DNA of 64,000 bases, taken from positions 1 through 64,000 of the forward strand of contig JAJIRX010000537.1 of NCBI GenBank assembly GCA_023853785.1, written 5' to 3'. How positions within the stretch are numbered: the stretch's first letter is position 1; every line of letters begins with the position of its first letter. Positions 23,111-35,299 of this stretch are shown here, in pieces. A program made the position numbers and the translations under genes. The DNA comes from Psilocybe azurescens (Eukaryota > Basidiomycota > Agaricomycetes > Agaricales > Agrocybaceae). A model generated the notes under the pieces. The model was given only the letters and a program-made list of their open reading frames with translations, was not told the origin of the DNA and did not search any database.

Positions 23111-24349
23111 TGGTCAATGACTCGAAGGACCCAAGAGGATGGCTGACCAGTGACTCTTAGAAACTAGTCTATCTCGGGAAAGTTATCAGCGACTCTGGGG
23201 ACTGGTTGATTTGTTATTGTAGCGTGTGGTAGTAGTACTTCATGTATAATGCTCAGATATTGCCCAGTTATATGATCATCGCTCTCCGTATGACTGCAGT
23301 AGATTCGAGCAATGAAAATGTTTTGAGAAGAGAGATGCACGAACCACGGTGCCTACAGGCTTGTAGCCCGCTTGCAGTCGACGAATGGTGCTGAGAATGA
23401 AAATTGTTGGAATATCAAGGTGCGCATAGCTTTGCGTACCATCGGACAGAACGGCAATCTCTATCAAATACCAAGTGAACGTATAGCATGGTGCGCGACG
23501 TATAGGTCGCGCACCATACAGACTATTATTTCCTTTCTTTTCTTTTATGTTTATATCCATTTTTATACTACGTAGCATACGTACGATACTCAGCGCATCT
23601 CGTATAACAGAGCGCTTCGTTAGTTTCCCCCCTCCCTCAGTTGATCTTACTGGTCTCTGAGGTGAGCTTATTTTAACCATTCAACACACCTATACTCACA
23701 GTATTGTAGTCTTACGCATATCTGTTTCCTATAGGTACTATACAATATATATAGTTGATCTTACTGGTCTCTGAGTCTTACGCATATCTGTTTCCTATAA
23801 AAATAACTGGTATTCAACCGGTAGCCTACATGTACCACAGTGTACCAACCATTTGTTAAATGCTCTGCGTTCATACCCATCACTCATCACGTTGATTAGT
23901 ACTCTCCGGCCATTACTGCGGGCTGGTTGGTGGAAGTTGAATCGGAGTAGTAAAATTTCTATTGCAATTCGATTATCGATCACAGCTCACATGATTGACG
24001 ATCGATGGCTCGTCACCCTCGCGTATCAATCTCTTTAAGCGCTCATCAAACTTGTACGCGAATTCACGTGAACCACGCTGTGAACCGTCACCTGTAAAGG
24101 GTCAACGACAGAGATAAAATAGTAATACAATCAGAAACGTAAGTTAATGTAACATGTTTAATGACAATCGATTGGAGTCTAAAACGTCATTCAACCGCTA
24201 CACTTTAGTTACCACCCCCTCTTTCAATTACGAGGTGGCAGGGATAAGGGCGCTTAGGAGAATTGACCAGACGTTTTATTTTCTGTAAATATATCTGATA
24301 ATCTCATCATGCAATCGATTAAATAAATATAAATCCGTAATCGAATCCA
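23111..24349. other. Intergenic with local repeats and a hairpin
   Basis: No gene. It holds a perfect 12-bp inverted repeat (23488-23517, listed separately) and short direct repeats: TTGATCTTACTGGTCTCTGAG at about 23640 and 23755, and CTTACGCATATCTGTTTCCTATA at about 23712 and 23778 (given here in parts: CTTACGCATATC and TGTTTCCTATA). Confidence 0.5.
23488..23517. repeat. Perfect 12-bp inverted repeat with 6-nt loop
   Basis: Arms ATGGTGCGCGAC (23488-23499) and GTCGCGCACCAT (23506-23517) are fully complementary; the loop is GTATAG. The arms are GC-rich in an AT-rich surrounding, so the hairpin would be stable. No T-run follows closely enough to call a terminator, and no gene abuts it. Confidence 0.75.
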
Positions 24350-25579
24350 TCAAAACCAGCCCTTTTGTCAAGAAACAACTTTGATATGACGACGGGGGAT
24401 GTTACGAGTACCCTGCGGGGGAGTAAGCTGAAGTTGCTCTAACAGTATGGTGAGTTATAAGAGATGTTAAGTATAAAAGCTGTACTCACTCAACATGGGA
24501 GCGGTCGCAGCGAGAACTTTCTTCACGAGAGCATCAACCTCTGGCGCTTCAAAGTGTGCGGCATGTTGATTAGGAGTTGGCTGTACATTTGTTTTGTTTT
24601 CTGCATATGCTGCGGCTGGGGCTCTGTATGATGCACCTTGTGTATATGTGGCGGTCGTTGTGACGTTCCCAACATTGTTTACTCTGGCACCACGACCAAT
24701 TTTGATTCCCTGCGTCTCAACTGCTACGCTTGGAGCAGTGAAGGTTGTTGTTTCGACATTCCCGGTGTTCTCTGCCTCCGCGTCCTCTCCCACATCAATT
24801 TTCTGCGCCACGACTGATATTTTTTTTTCAGCGGGAGGTGACGAGTCTGCTCCATTTTGTATGGCATCCTTTATATCCTCCACACCCTGTCCAATGGCAA
24901 TCATCATCTGACTCTGTTCAAAGGGTTAAATAAGCGTGTTTCATTGCCACTACAAGTCTATCGCAATGGCTGACCTGGAAATTTGCTTGAGCCTCTATCA
25001 TTTGTGATTTAAGCTTCTGATAACATCTTCGATCGGTAGCGTTTTCCAATGTCCTCCTAAGCCATGATCGAGCACGAAAAATCTCGCAGGTCACTTTAAC
25101 TTGGTGTAACGTTCTAAACTGTGTCAGATTTAAAGTACAGTAGCGCCATAATCTGTGTAGGCGCGCCTTACATTATAAATTCCTCAATACAGCTCATTGA
25201 ACTTGGCGATATCTCCTTTCCAGCCTCGCAAATTCTTCTGCAACCAGAGTTGATGGACTTCACAACGGTGCGCGTCGTCCCAATAAGATCCAAGAAGTCC
25301 GCAGAATTATTTCTTGTGTCCTAACGGGTCTGTTAATTCTACGGTATACAGCATATGTATACAGTATGAGCTGTTACGCACCTCGGCAATCTTGAGGATG
25401 GAGCACAGAACACCAGCGACTGGGGCGATAGCGGGAACTGGTACACATCCGCAAATAGCTGCCAGTATTTCCAAAGCGGTTCGGGTGTCGGCCAGAACGT
25501 TGTTCGTCACATCATCCGTGATACGTAGCCGCTTCTCGGATGAGGGCACTGACTTGGTTCGCTTCAGTGGAAAGGGCAT
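24350..25579 (-). CDS. Predicted MLKL/HeLo-like helical-bundle protein with C-terminal GN motifs (M2)
   Basis: Five exons (25579-25382, 25320-25172, 25113-24975, 24913-24490, 24438-24350) join in frame to 332 residues. The first three exons have exactly the lengths of M1 (198, 149, 139). The bundle part matches M1 throughout: ICGCVPVPAIAPVAGVLCSI, LKIAEDTRNNSADF, ITLHQVKVTC, SQMIEAQANFQ, IGQGVEDIKDAI. The C-terminal half has two clear motif copies, IDVGEDAEAENTGNVETTTF and IKIGRGARVNNVGNVTTTAT, of the form I-x-x-G-x-x-A-x-x-x-N-x-G-N-V-x-T-T. This is the clearest version of the repeated motif in the window. The tail ends with a helix and a basic stretch. Intact and probably expressed. Role by analogy: membrane-targeting cell-death effector; this is inference. 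Confidence 0.65.
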
Positions 25580-27286
25580 GATGAATAAATGAATAGATGA
25601 AATAGAGAAAGTGTGTATGTCGAAGATATCCACTGGAGAATTGGATACATTTTATACGGGCCAGAGGTGGCGCACAGCCTCTCATAGGAATCAACTTTGA
25701 CATTACCACAGGTATCCAAGCAGAATACAATCATTCTCGAGCGTTCGTCCAAAGGAGGGAAGACTGTAAGCGCAAAACAGCGACCATTGTCTCCAACCAA
25801 GTTCTCTTATTGTTCGTTTGGAAATGTCCTTGTTTTCGTGGATTAATATAAACCAGACAGCTCAACGTAAGGAGTATGGCAGGTTTGACGGAGGGCAGCT
25901 GAAGAACATCAGAAGCACGAGCTTACGTACTGTAAAATGTATTGAAACGTGTGATACTAATAGCTTCTCACATGCTGGCATGAACTCGGTATGGCCCACA
26001 CTTGGCGGTTGCGATCGAAGGTTCAAGGAATTTCTCAGGTCACCAGCAGCCGAAGGGATATCACAACACCTCGGCAATATTTCGCTTTGTATTTGTACGG
26101 CCACATAATACTGTGCATCTTTTATTAGATTCCGCCTGGGTGAGTGCAGCGAACAAGAGCTTTCGGAATTTCGACTCTACTCTACTACTAGTATCAGGGG
26201 CTCACAAGTTAGGGCCATACACAAGATTCCTATTATTTAACTGACTCTCGGATAAGGTGAGCTATAACTAGGTGCTAGCTTGCAATGAATGGTAAAATAC
26301 TACGTTAACTATTGAAGATGATATAAAAAGCTCGCGAAAAGCCCGCTGATACGTATTGTCGATCGCTTTAAAGTTCGCAATGCTACTCCAAACTTTGTAT
26401 GGTGTATTTTTGAGCAAGCCCACTGCCTGTGCCTAGACTATCAACTTGCATCCGAAGTAGGGCCCGGACCATATGATTCGGGTGGTTGCAAAACAGGAAC
26501 TCGGATGCCAATGGCCATATGGACTATCACGGATTCCCAAGATTCCTTGAACTACGTAAGAATCTTGAACGGTTGAATTTATGGAACCGTTAGATTCGCA
26601 CGCGAGGTTTTCACGCCAAACTCTAATCGACTGGACTTAGGCCCTTCGTCTTGTCAATGAAACTCAAGCAGCTCTCGGGCCTCAGCTTTCCCAACAATAC
26701 GGCGGCCTGCGGCTGCAAAAGAATAAAGCGCTTTGTAGACCTTGTTACCGTGAACAATATTATGCCGTTGACTAGTTACTCGTTTATATTTAGGAATACA
26801 GTTAATTCCGGGCAGTCAGGAGGAGCACCCTGATTTCTGGTTGCTTGACACTTGAGTACAAAATCACATAATTGATGCATGTTTATGGTGCGTGTAAATA
26901 GGACTCTAGCAATTTGAATGCCATAGATTGAAAGTTCGTTGAGGTTGCTTCCTTGAAGTTTATGCTACATCTCCAGAGTTTTAGTTTTGTGTCCTTCCTA
27001 ACATCTGACACGCGATAATGTGGACTCAAATGACAGTGGCGCGCTGACAAGAAGAATATACAAACTTCGGGGGAACTTGATCGTACTCATTGGGACATAA
27101 GATTCAGAATTCAAACCCCTATATATTCCATCGGAGTCCAGACAGGATCCTTGCCAACGTTAGCCGAAGTGAAGCAATTGTTTCAATTCGTTGTTGTCCT
27201 CATTCCACTAACTACGACGTGAGCAACTAGTGGACAATACTTTTGTTGCTCATTACTCGACTATTAAATACGAGATCACGAAGACA
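25580..27286. other. Intergenic; faint F-box/LRR-like traces
   Basis: No complete gene. Around 26545-26700 a short stretch reads KNLERLNLWN on the plus strand, the spacing of a leucine-rich repeat, which may be a remnant of the F-box/LRR-like family. The rest is not recognised. Confidence 0.3.
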
Positions 27287-28460
27287 ATGTCACAGTAAGG
27301 GATTGCCATGACTCGTCCCTTGAAAGAGTGATAACGAAGCAGGTTCAGGACGACACAACCTCATCTTGGGAGGCAAGTCCAGAAGGGACTCAGTCAGGTC
27401 GAGGTATGCTTATACTGCAAGAGCGAGTGTATGTCCCAAAATAATTTCTTTTAGGTTCAATTACACATCCTTATCGAGTACAGTTGAACGACACCAGTTT
27501 TTCTCGATGCCGTTTGATGGCTACTCCCAGAGCAGGAACCTGTCGGCCACTCGCGTTCGGGAATATGTTCGGCAGCATCCCTTGAAGTGGTGTATCTCTC
27601 TTAACGGCGTGTCTGGTCGCATACCATTCCCGAATGGCTCATTGTATGTAATCATTGGCCTTGATAAAGTCACTACCTGGGCGGCTAGCATGTCGGATCC
27701 GCAAGCCTATGCTCGAGCGAAATGTTCAATGACCGTTCGATATCTAGCGACTAAAAGATAACAGATTCTGGCAAAGTTACTTTCTTCATACATGATTGGG
27801 CGCGAGATGTTCTGCCTGATCAGCCTCCTCAGATGATACTTTATTACGACGTTCTCTCGGTCCCTGTGACTGGGCTTCAAGCGAAGATTCAAACTTTGAA
27901 GGAACCCCAAAAGTCTACTCTGAGAAATCTGTAAACTGACCAGATAGAGCGGTGTGTTCGTGCTTTTCTCTGTGTCTCATCTCCGACAGTAAACCGTGCT
28001 TTGAAGCGTATTTTTCATCCGATGGAGGTTATTCTGCGAGTCCTTCTTGAGGAGGTCAGTCATACCAGTAGTTGCGTGGACTATTCCCCTAACTAGAATT
28101 AGTCCTCAGCTTGCGACGTCGCATTTACCGGAGAATCTACCGAAGATTGTGACATGGCTGACAAAGTACACAGGGTCTTCGTACTCTTGTAACACTGATT
28201 CTTATCATCTCTGAAGAAAGATTGTCGTCTTCCTCAGGTAATACAGCAGGCAGCCGGCGTACTCAAGGCTGATGAAACCTCAAGTGCTGAAGGTCATTTC
28301 GCTATACATACCGCCATAGTAATAATGCCCATCTCCGGATTTTATCTTCATCGTCATGTAAAGTCCTACTTGTCGCGTAAGTCAGAGATATTACGCTCTT
28401 CGTCGACATATACTGGTTCAACGCAGAATCGTCAAAGTATTTCCTGGGCCCGGATACCCT
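27287..28460 (+). pseudogene. LPDG-family relic (copy C), internally deleted
   Basis: Begins ATGTCACAG followed by a stop, like the start of the copy at 63819 but short of bases. An exon reading GSITHPYRVQLNDTSFSRCR (from about 27457) runs directly into the domain 2 part SATRVREYVRQHPLKWCISL, so most of domain 1 is deleted. NGSLYVIIGLDKVTTWAASM, FFIHDWARDVLPDQPPQM and FHPMEVILRVLLEE follow, with frame changes near 27750 and 27940. It sits between the cassette genes D and M2 on the opposite strand, so it seems to have been inserted there. Confidence 0.6.
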
Positions 28461-28989
28461 GAAGATTTATTAGAGAGTTGACGTGTGGGTCTATTGTTGT
28501 GCTGACGACATGCTTGGTCTGTGCTAGCTTTGTCATTTGCTGTTTCTTCTATTTATTGTTCCAACTTCTGTAATTGCTAAGTAATCGGATATGTACCTTT
28601 AATTGTGAAGTACACCTATCGGTACCAAGCAGATTTCCAAAAGATGATGTGCCGCCGTCCATATTCCAGCTAATAGTCATTTTTGAACTCGTTTTAGAGG
28701 AATGTGGTTGCTCGTTGTTAACCCGGGTTCGTATCCCGACTGCTAGGGTAATATCATATATGACAATCTTTCCTTGATAATCTCTGCGAAGTTTACTTCA
28801 AGTACTTGCCACAGGAGAATTCCGACATAAATTTATTTCCTGTAAGTTCTTTTAATGGTAATGACTCAGGGGGTTTTAGTTGTGAAGTTTTCTTTATTAG
28901 TCCGCAATAACTACATGGGTATGGTAGCTATGAGCTTTCGAGAGTAAGTATTCCATAGGTGGCGTAATAATACATTCGTCCACCGTTCT
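28461..28989. other. Intergenic, nothing recognised
   Basis: AT-rich, no coding signal. A tRNA-like T-arm sequence near 28720-28740 was examined and rejected. Confidence 0.4.
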
Positions 28990-31033
28990 CTATTGACGTA
29001 GCGAGAAGGTTCTCCAAAGGCTAATCCGCGAAAGTCTTGAAGATATGGAGTTAAGTGACACACGCGATGGACTGCGAAAATTATGCGATGGACGAAATCC
29101 TGTTTCTTCCGACCGGTAGACAATGGAGCGAACCTCCACTGCAATAGACCGGAGTACTCCTCCCACCTCCTCGTATGAAGCATAGTTTACAAAAATTTTC
29201 GAATTTTTTGAGGAATCCATTCGTACCAGTGCGGCTGACCTTTGTATTTTAACACCGCTTGACAGACATCTGGCTTGTACTGACTGCTCTCTAACGCAGC
29301 TCCCGCCCATAAAGTCGATCGGTAGCAGGCGACTATAAGCTTTAGAGAACCATTTGGAGGAGTGCGCCACTTATCGGAAGGCGTAAACTCCAGTTTGTAC
29401 CAAGATGCTACTTGATCTTCGAAAAATCGTTCAAGCTCTGCTGTCAGACTTTCATCCATTGCTTCCTTCGAGCAGCCATCTGGTAGCACGAGTATCGCTC
29501 CACCGGCGGCTGCAGGCCTCGTCGTCGACTTGAAGAAGTAAAGGGAGCATCTAGGAATTTCTAATGAGCACCTATATCAACTCCCTCTGAGTAGCTGAGA
29601 CAACAACCTAGCCTCCTCATTCTCAGGTGTAGTGCTAGTTGCAAAATTTGAACTAACGTACGCCTGCGCACGACATCCGGGCCTTCGAAGACTATAACTT
29701 GGGCCTATTCCGAAGGGTTTGAATGTTGGCGGCGGGCGGTAGTTCATCTTGATATTGTCCTCTTTGGACATAAATATATTGAACATAACGTTGAAACCAC
29801 CTTCCGAGTTAAACGTGCCCACGTCGCCCACTGAGCAGTGCCTTTCCTGGCGCTCTCGATCGAGCGCTAGATCGGGATAGGGTTCCCAAAGACGGATCAC
29901 TCCCTTAGCTCCGGGACCTAAGTCGCTCGACTCCTCCATAGGCGCACGCATATATACCTGTATGTTCTTCTTAGTGGCAACGGGAAGCTCTAAGTTCTAT
30001 GAGAAACAAAATCAGGACATACAATAAAAGTTAGAACACCATGATCACCTTCGATGTCACTTCAACCAGTTGCAGCCTCATAGCGGGTGTCTTTTGCGGC
30101 TCATGACCTATAGGTCACAAAATAAGAAAGACTGAAGTAGACGGGGAAATTTTTTACCCCTGCGGCTGTATTTGGTGTTTGGCTTGGGATTTTGCCAGGC
30201 CGATATGACCTCCCGCCAGGTTGAAAATTTGACGTTCCCGATACTTCTGCAGCTTGATCCGGGAGGCATGAGCCCGGTACAGCCTTTAGGGTTGATACAG
30301 AGCCGGTAGACATTTTGGTGGGATTGCCAAAGCTCCGCGTCTGAGGTAACTAAATTACAAATCTATTAGAGGCCAGTGATGCACAAATCTTTCAACGGTT
30401 ACCAACAGGAAAGTTTCCGGAAGATATTGATCTACCATATTCGTTGCGGTCGTCACTTGGGCTCACGTCTACTAGGTTTAAGATATGTATAAGGGATTTA
30501 CAATGATAATGAAATAAAAGTACGGACTTGAGCTTGCGTTGAAATCTTCGGTGCGATCATCTTTATAATGTGTCTGCCAATTAGCACTTGTACCAGTAAC
30601 AACGGGGACATACCGCAGAAATTGTAGGTCACGGCCAAGATGTTGGTTACATTATTGCTGCTGTTGTCAGTTGCGTTGGTCGTGGTCGTGGTCGTAACAT
30701 TATTACTATCCGACAAAAGTGTCGGGGATGTGATATGGCCTATGCTGAGTTATAACGATCATAAGCTTTAGATAAATGAAAAAGAATGGAAGCCCCTACT
30801 TGATTGACTCTACCAATACCCAATGTAGCGACGAAGACATGAACTCAAGGTTAGGACCTTCTCTTCCTCTGGGTGTAAAAACATGGCAAGAATGCGTAGA
30901 TACCTTCATCACTAGTGCCTACAGGCGAAGTCACGGTGTCAATCTGTTGATGTTCCTCTGGTGTTGAGCTACACGGGCTAGTAGTCGGGATGCGATTCCT
31001 GACGGACGAACTATCATCGTGTGAGGTACTCAT
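28990..31033 (-). CDS. LPDG-family protein, type 2 (copy D), with N-terminal NNV-T segment
   Basis: Close paralogue of copy B. The likely start at 31033 gives MSTSHDDSSSVRNRIP, an exon rich in Ser/Thr/Glu; a following exon encodes SDSNNVTTTTTTNATDNSSN and NVTNILAVTYN, aligned with the GNV-T segment of B. Then come TGSVSTLKAVPG and, near the start of domain 1, MRAPMEESSDLG, VIRLWEPYPDLALDRERQER and SVGDVGTFNSEGGFNVMFNI. Domain 2 has GGAILVLPDGCSKE, NGSLKLIVACYRSTLWAGAA, WYEWIPQ and NYASYEEVGGVLRSIAVEV. The A run of the coding strand at 29204-29209 is one base short of the expected frame. Exon boundaries in the N-terminal part are inferred from B. Next gene on the same strand is the 4HB-GN gene M2. 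Confidence 0.6.
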
Positions 31034-32860
31034 GCCAAAAAACGTCGGCAAGATATGTATATAAGTTGGTATTAAGTGGAGTAGTGGTTGAGCGCTGAAG
31101 GGGCAACAACTTAGGAGTGGCTGGAAGTGTTTGGAAGTACTTGGAAGCGGATCGTAGTTGACGCAGGCTGAGAAATGTAGAGATTCCAGTCTTCCTGGTT
31201 TGATGATAATAGTCACGCCGCTTAATAACGTGAGTCCCAGCTTGGTTACATTGAGATCAAGCTGGGAAGCATGGTAAGTACAAGGAGGGTACGTAACGAA
31301 AGAAGTGTTCCTCCACTTACATAAATAGAAAAACAAAGGACTCGACACACATTGTAAAACAGAGATGTCATACAGGTTTCTTCACCATGATTGACAGCGG
31401 GTATCATGTACGAGAATAGTATTGCATACACGCCGATAAGGTAGGCGACTTTCATAATCGAATAGCATCACGTGGTCTATGTGACACCGTCTGAAATAGG
31501 CAACTTTTCACAAAAATACGATAAAATGGACATTATCTCAAATTATGGGAGGCTTTTCGCACTTTTGGCTACTAGATTTTGTAGTAAATAGTATGTGTTG
31601 CATGAATTCAAAAATATTTTTGCAAAAGTCCAAATTTGGAGGAGGAATAACAAAAATGCGTTGTTATTGTGGACCATGGTGAGAGAAGAGTATCAGCGTG
31701 GGATCATTATCTGCCAGCCAATCCGAGGCATCTTTTGAAAATGTTTAAACTCCTTCAGTCCTTACTCAATTCTTTCCCAAATTTGCAAGCATATAATTAA
31801 CATGTATCTTAATAAAATCTAGTAGCGGAATTTCATTCAATGGCCTACAACAAATTCTATGAATGTTCCGTTGTTTTTCCGTGCATTTATTTCCCGATTT
31901 GATCAAGGATGTCACACGAAATAACACCACGTGATGCTATTCGATTATGAAAGTCGTCTACCTTAGACGTGAGATATCATTCTATTGGTCTTTTATGGCT
32001 AGGCACAAGATGCGGATATTCCCGGATTCCTTCCTTTTGAGGACTAACTCCATAATCCATCGTCACACTTTTAGTTGCCGTCACTGCCAAAAAAAAAATA
32101 GAGCTACGGAGCCTCACGGCAAGAGATTCCCACGTTTCAAACTTCTCAATTATCCTGGTGGGCAATAGAAGCCTACTTATTGTATGCGTTACATATGTTG
32201 TTGATGCAGTAAATTTACAGTTTTGGTATTTTATGTAAAATAAAACGCTATAGAAGTATAAATATTCTCTGATAAGCCTCTTCGGAGAACTTACAATGTC
32301 TTATGCCGGGTGCCGGGAGTCCGAGATTGAAACACTCTGATGTGACAGATTACCCTGGATATATCAAAAATCTTATGTCAGAAATAATCCCATCAAAAGA
32401 CCAATAGAACTATGACTCCTTAGACGTGCCGGCGGCTGCCTGCTACCAATAACTAGGTGGCGGTCCAGTATTTGCCGTCAAAGCTATTGAATTGTGAATA
32501 GCATCTATGTACCCACTATAGGCACAAGCACACCTTACTTGTTCGTCACGAACAATATTCATCCTAAGTGTAGCTATGTATAGTACTCACTCATTGCTAT
32601 TGTTCTGACTTTGGGATTTTTTGGTCAGACGCGATCCCACCGGCTATCGAACAGCGGAGATTTGATGACATTTTGACAATAAATTTTGATAAGCCTTCTC
32701 ACCCAGTTGCCGTTACATACTCGGCTATTGCCGCATTGTCTGTGCAAACGGAACCAACTGAAGTCGAATTGAAGTTGTCGTTTCCTGCCACTTGGACTTC
32801 TTCTGTCTACGCAACTTGGGAGTCTGCCTTTCCGCTGGAACCACCTGAGCCCACGGCTAA
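31034..32860. other. Intergenic with a 0.5-kb inverted-repeat segment
   Basis: Holds the inverted-repeat segment 31441-31961 (listed). A short open frame on the minus strand starts at 31455 with a hydrophobic N-terminus (MKVAYLIGVYAILFSYMIPA), but its start lies inside one repeat arm and the reading continues into copy D's leader, so I do not call it a gene. A 60-residue open stretch ending at 32864 overlaps the start of copy E and is also not called. Confidence 0.4.
31441..31961. repeat. Segment bounded by 36-bp inverted repeats
   Basis: Left arm 31441-31476 and right arm 31926-31961 are reverse complements with one mismatch; the core is GACTTTCATAATCG and AATAGCATCACGTGGT. The interior is AT-rich and has no gene. 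The size and ends suggest a small non-autonomous element (MITE-like), but I see no clear target-site duplication: flanks are CGATAAG on the left and CTTAGAC on the right. Confidence 0.6.
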
Positions 32861-34774
32861 ATGACGGAAAACCAAGACCAAGATAGGGTACATATCACGT
32901 ATGTTCCTCTATTAGTTTTTGAAATTTCTTTCAGGACGAGGAAGATGGCGATCTCGTTGAAAATCGCTCTGGAAGAAATAGTGCTTCCGAGGGAGTCTTT
33001 CAGAACGAGGTATGTTCGCCTATCATAAAGCTCAGAAATTCTCCCTTCTTATCTCCCTCGACTGACCAACCAATTCATCAGGCTCTATTGCTCATCCATA
33101 TGGAGCATTTCTAGATGATTATAGCTTTGCGCGATGCTATCCAACCTCCTTTCCGTCTTGCGGCATAGAGACTTATGCTCGCTCTCTTTTGATGTTAGGA
33201 CATGGCATTCCGATTTGGGAACCAGTTGGAAATTTAGATCGACCGAAACACCACCTTAAGTCGGGGGTTATGATAGGTGACGTTGGATTTCTCACCCTTG
33301 ATGGTGATTTCTTGTGTTACTTCAATATCTTCCTATCCCAAAGCACGGAGTTACAGTTCCGTTGTCCTCCCAATATGGAACCTCTTCATCCTCCCCTACA
33401 GCCTGACGAAATTAAAACATACGCGAACTATTTCGCCCCTGGAACTGCACTCGTTAGCACGGGAGTGGATGTGACACGGGTCGCCGGGACGCCCTTGTGA
33501 TTATATTCCATTTGGTACTTATTTGTTCGTTACTCACTAATGAAGTACTATTCATACCTTAGAAATCTCGAGTTCACGGTCAAAGCACGTGAATGTGGAA
33601 TTCTCGTTTTGCCAGACGGAGCCTCTCGTGAAGACCTTGTGTCAACGACCCGGATCCGAAACTACGTGCAAAAGCACGCGTTGGACTGGTATGCATTCTA
33701 CAACGGTGGAAGAGGTCGTGTTCTTTATCCCAATGGGTCGCTTTGTATTGTCACCGGCTGCGACAAAGCTACCACTTGGGCAACTTCTACCTCGGATCCA
33801 TCACGTCTTGCGCGTGCCTCTATTCTGACCAATCGCTATAAAGATGGCAAATTTCTCAACAATAACAATATGCTAAGTCAATGGTCACAGGCTGAATACG
33901 GCACTGAGAAGTGTGCCGTATTCGTACGCGCCATGAGGGTCGCTGTGAACGTTCGTGATTGGACAAAATATGTCCTAGCTGATGAGCCTCCAATCGAAAT
34001 CCCGTACTACAATATGCTCAACGGTCCCGTTATTGGACTCCGAGCTCGCTTTCAGACCTTGAAGGAGAAACGACTTCAGCCAGTAAAGAAATACGTTTCT
34101 CCAGGTAGGAAGGTGAGTCAAATCCAAATCTTAGTCATATTCCTATATGGTTGATCGATTGTCTTAGTGTATATTTCATCCATTGGAAATCATTCTCCAC
34201 GTTCTTCTTAACGAGGTTTGTTCTTATTGTTTGTTTGAACTGCCGTTCTCTGATCATGAACAGATTCCAAACGCTGACGTGGCATTTGCCGAAGATTCGA
34301 TGTGGTGTCATCTCACTGATAAGGTAAGCTTATTTTGTTACTGTTCACAGGAATTTGTACAGACGGGTTAATTGTATTGTCCAGAGCGGCAGTAACCCAT
34401 TGGCTCAGACATTGGAATTGTTGATTAACATACTCGAGACGCACGAGGTTTCCACTACAGACGGTCAGATAGATATTCTTCTCTTGAAGCTGGCACGTCT
34501 TACTTCTTTTCTTCCCGATAGGAATGGTGACTTTAATACCTGTTAAGTCCGAGCAACTTCAGGTGAGACTATTTATATCAGAATATGTTCCTTTTGCCTG
34601 AAAACCACTCGCCCCTAGGACACAACATTGTCTTCTCTGGGCAAATTTCTTCATATACCAGCTCTCATCCTGAAAGAGTACAACATGAGGCGTCGTCATC
34701 GCGAAATAGTCCGAAAGATTGCGAGAGTGTTTCCAGGACCTTCAATGCCTGCAGAAACCGTGACACATGATTGA
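32861..34774 (+). CDS. LPDG-family protein, type 1 (copy E), most complete copy
   Basis: About nine exons. ATG at 32861 (MTENQDQDR), an acidic second exon, then domain 1 with SIAHPYGAFLDDYSFARCYP, YARSLLMLGHGIPIWEPVGN and GVMIGDVGFLTLDGDFLCYF. An intron beginning GTGATTA (about 33496) leads to domain 2: LEFTVKARECGILVLPDGAS, YVQKHALDWYAFYNGGRG, NGSLCIVTGCDKATTWATST, KCAVFVRAMRVAVNVRDWT. The tail exons read CIFHPLEIILHVLLNE, IPNADVAFAEDSMWCHLTDK, LAQTLELLINILETHE, GMVTLIPVKSEQLQ and EYNMRRRHREIVRKIARVFP. About 485 residues. A single T seems missing at 32998-33000; otherwise all junctions keep frame. It serves as the reference for the other copies. Function unknown; no transmembrane helix, signal peptide or nucleotide-binding loop seen. 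Confidence 0.72.
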
Positions 34775-35299
34775 GGAATCTCGTGCACAATCCTTCTCCG
34801 TATCTGCTTCAGGAGGTTGAGTACACAGGATTTGAATAGTTTGCACCACATATCTTATAGGCGGATCAGTTAGTTTGTGATGACGTATAATTCGTAGTTC
34901 TAGATGCATCAAAGAGCGATGAGCATACATGTGAACTGGGTGAGATTGGGGGACAAAATGCCACTACAATCTCCAAACGCTGACTTCCTCAGGTGTCTAG
35001 GATTACTCGATTGAAGTGTGCCTTTCTATCTCGGACTGGTATCACCAAGCGGTTTTACTTCATCTTTGGAATGCTAAATATTTTTCTCAACGCCATCCAC
35101 TTACATTCAGAGATATCATTGTGAAAGGACAATCTCGTAACTAGAACGACTAACACGTAAGCGCCTATTTTTGTACAATGTGCTATCCGTGTTTGACTGT
35201 ACCGGGGGGAAGGCTTAGAAACTTTTGTTTTTAAAAGGCAAATACTTGAAATTTAGGGTGCTAGAGGCGCGGTTCGAGGGGCGCGACTAATAAAACAAG
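34775..35299. other. Intergenic, nothing recognised
   Basis: No coding signal or repeat that I could match elsewhere. Confidence 0.35.

Noticed and set aside
28700..28745. tRNA-like T-arm (CCCGGGTTCGTATCCCG) with a possible anticodon-like loop before it
   Set aside because: The spacing leaves no variable region, and no matching D arm or acceptor stem can be drawn.
31246..31455. Short open frame with a hydrophobic, signal-like N-terminus
   Set aside because: Its start lies in one arm of the 36-bp inverted repeat (the other arm gives a similar start), so the hydrophobic run is likely chance.
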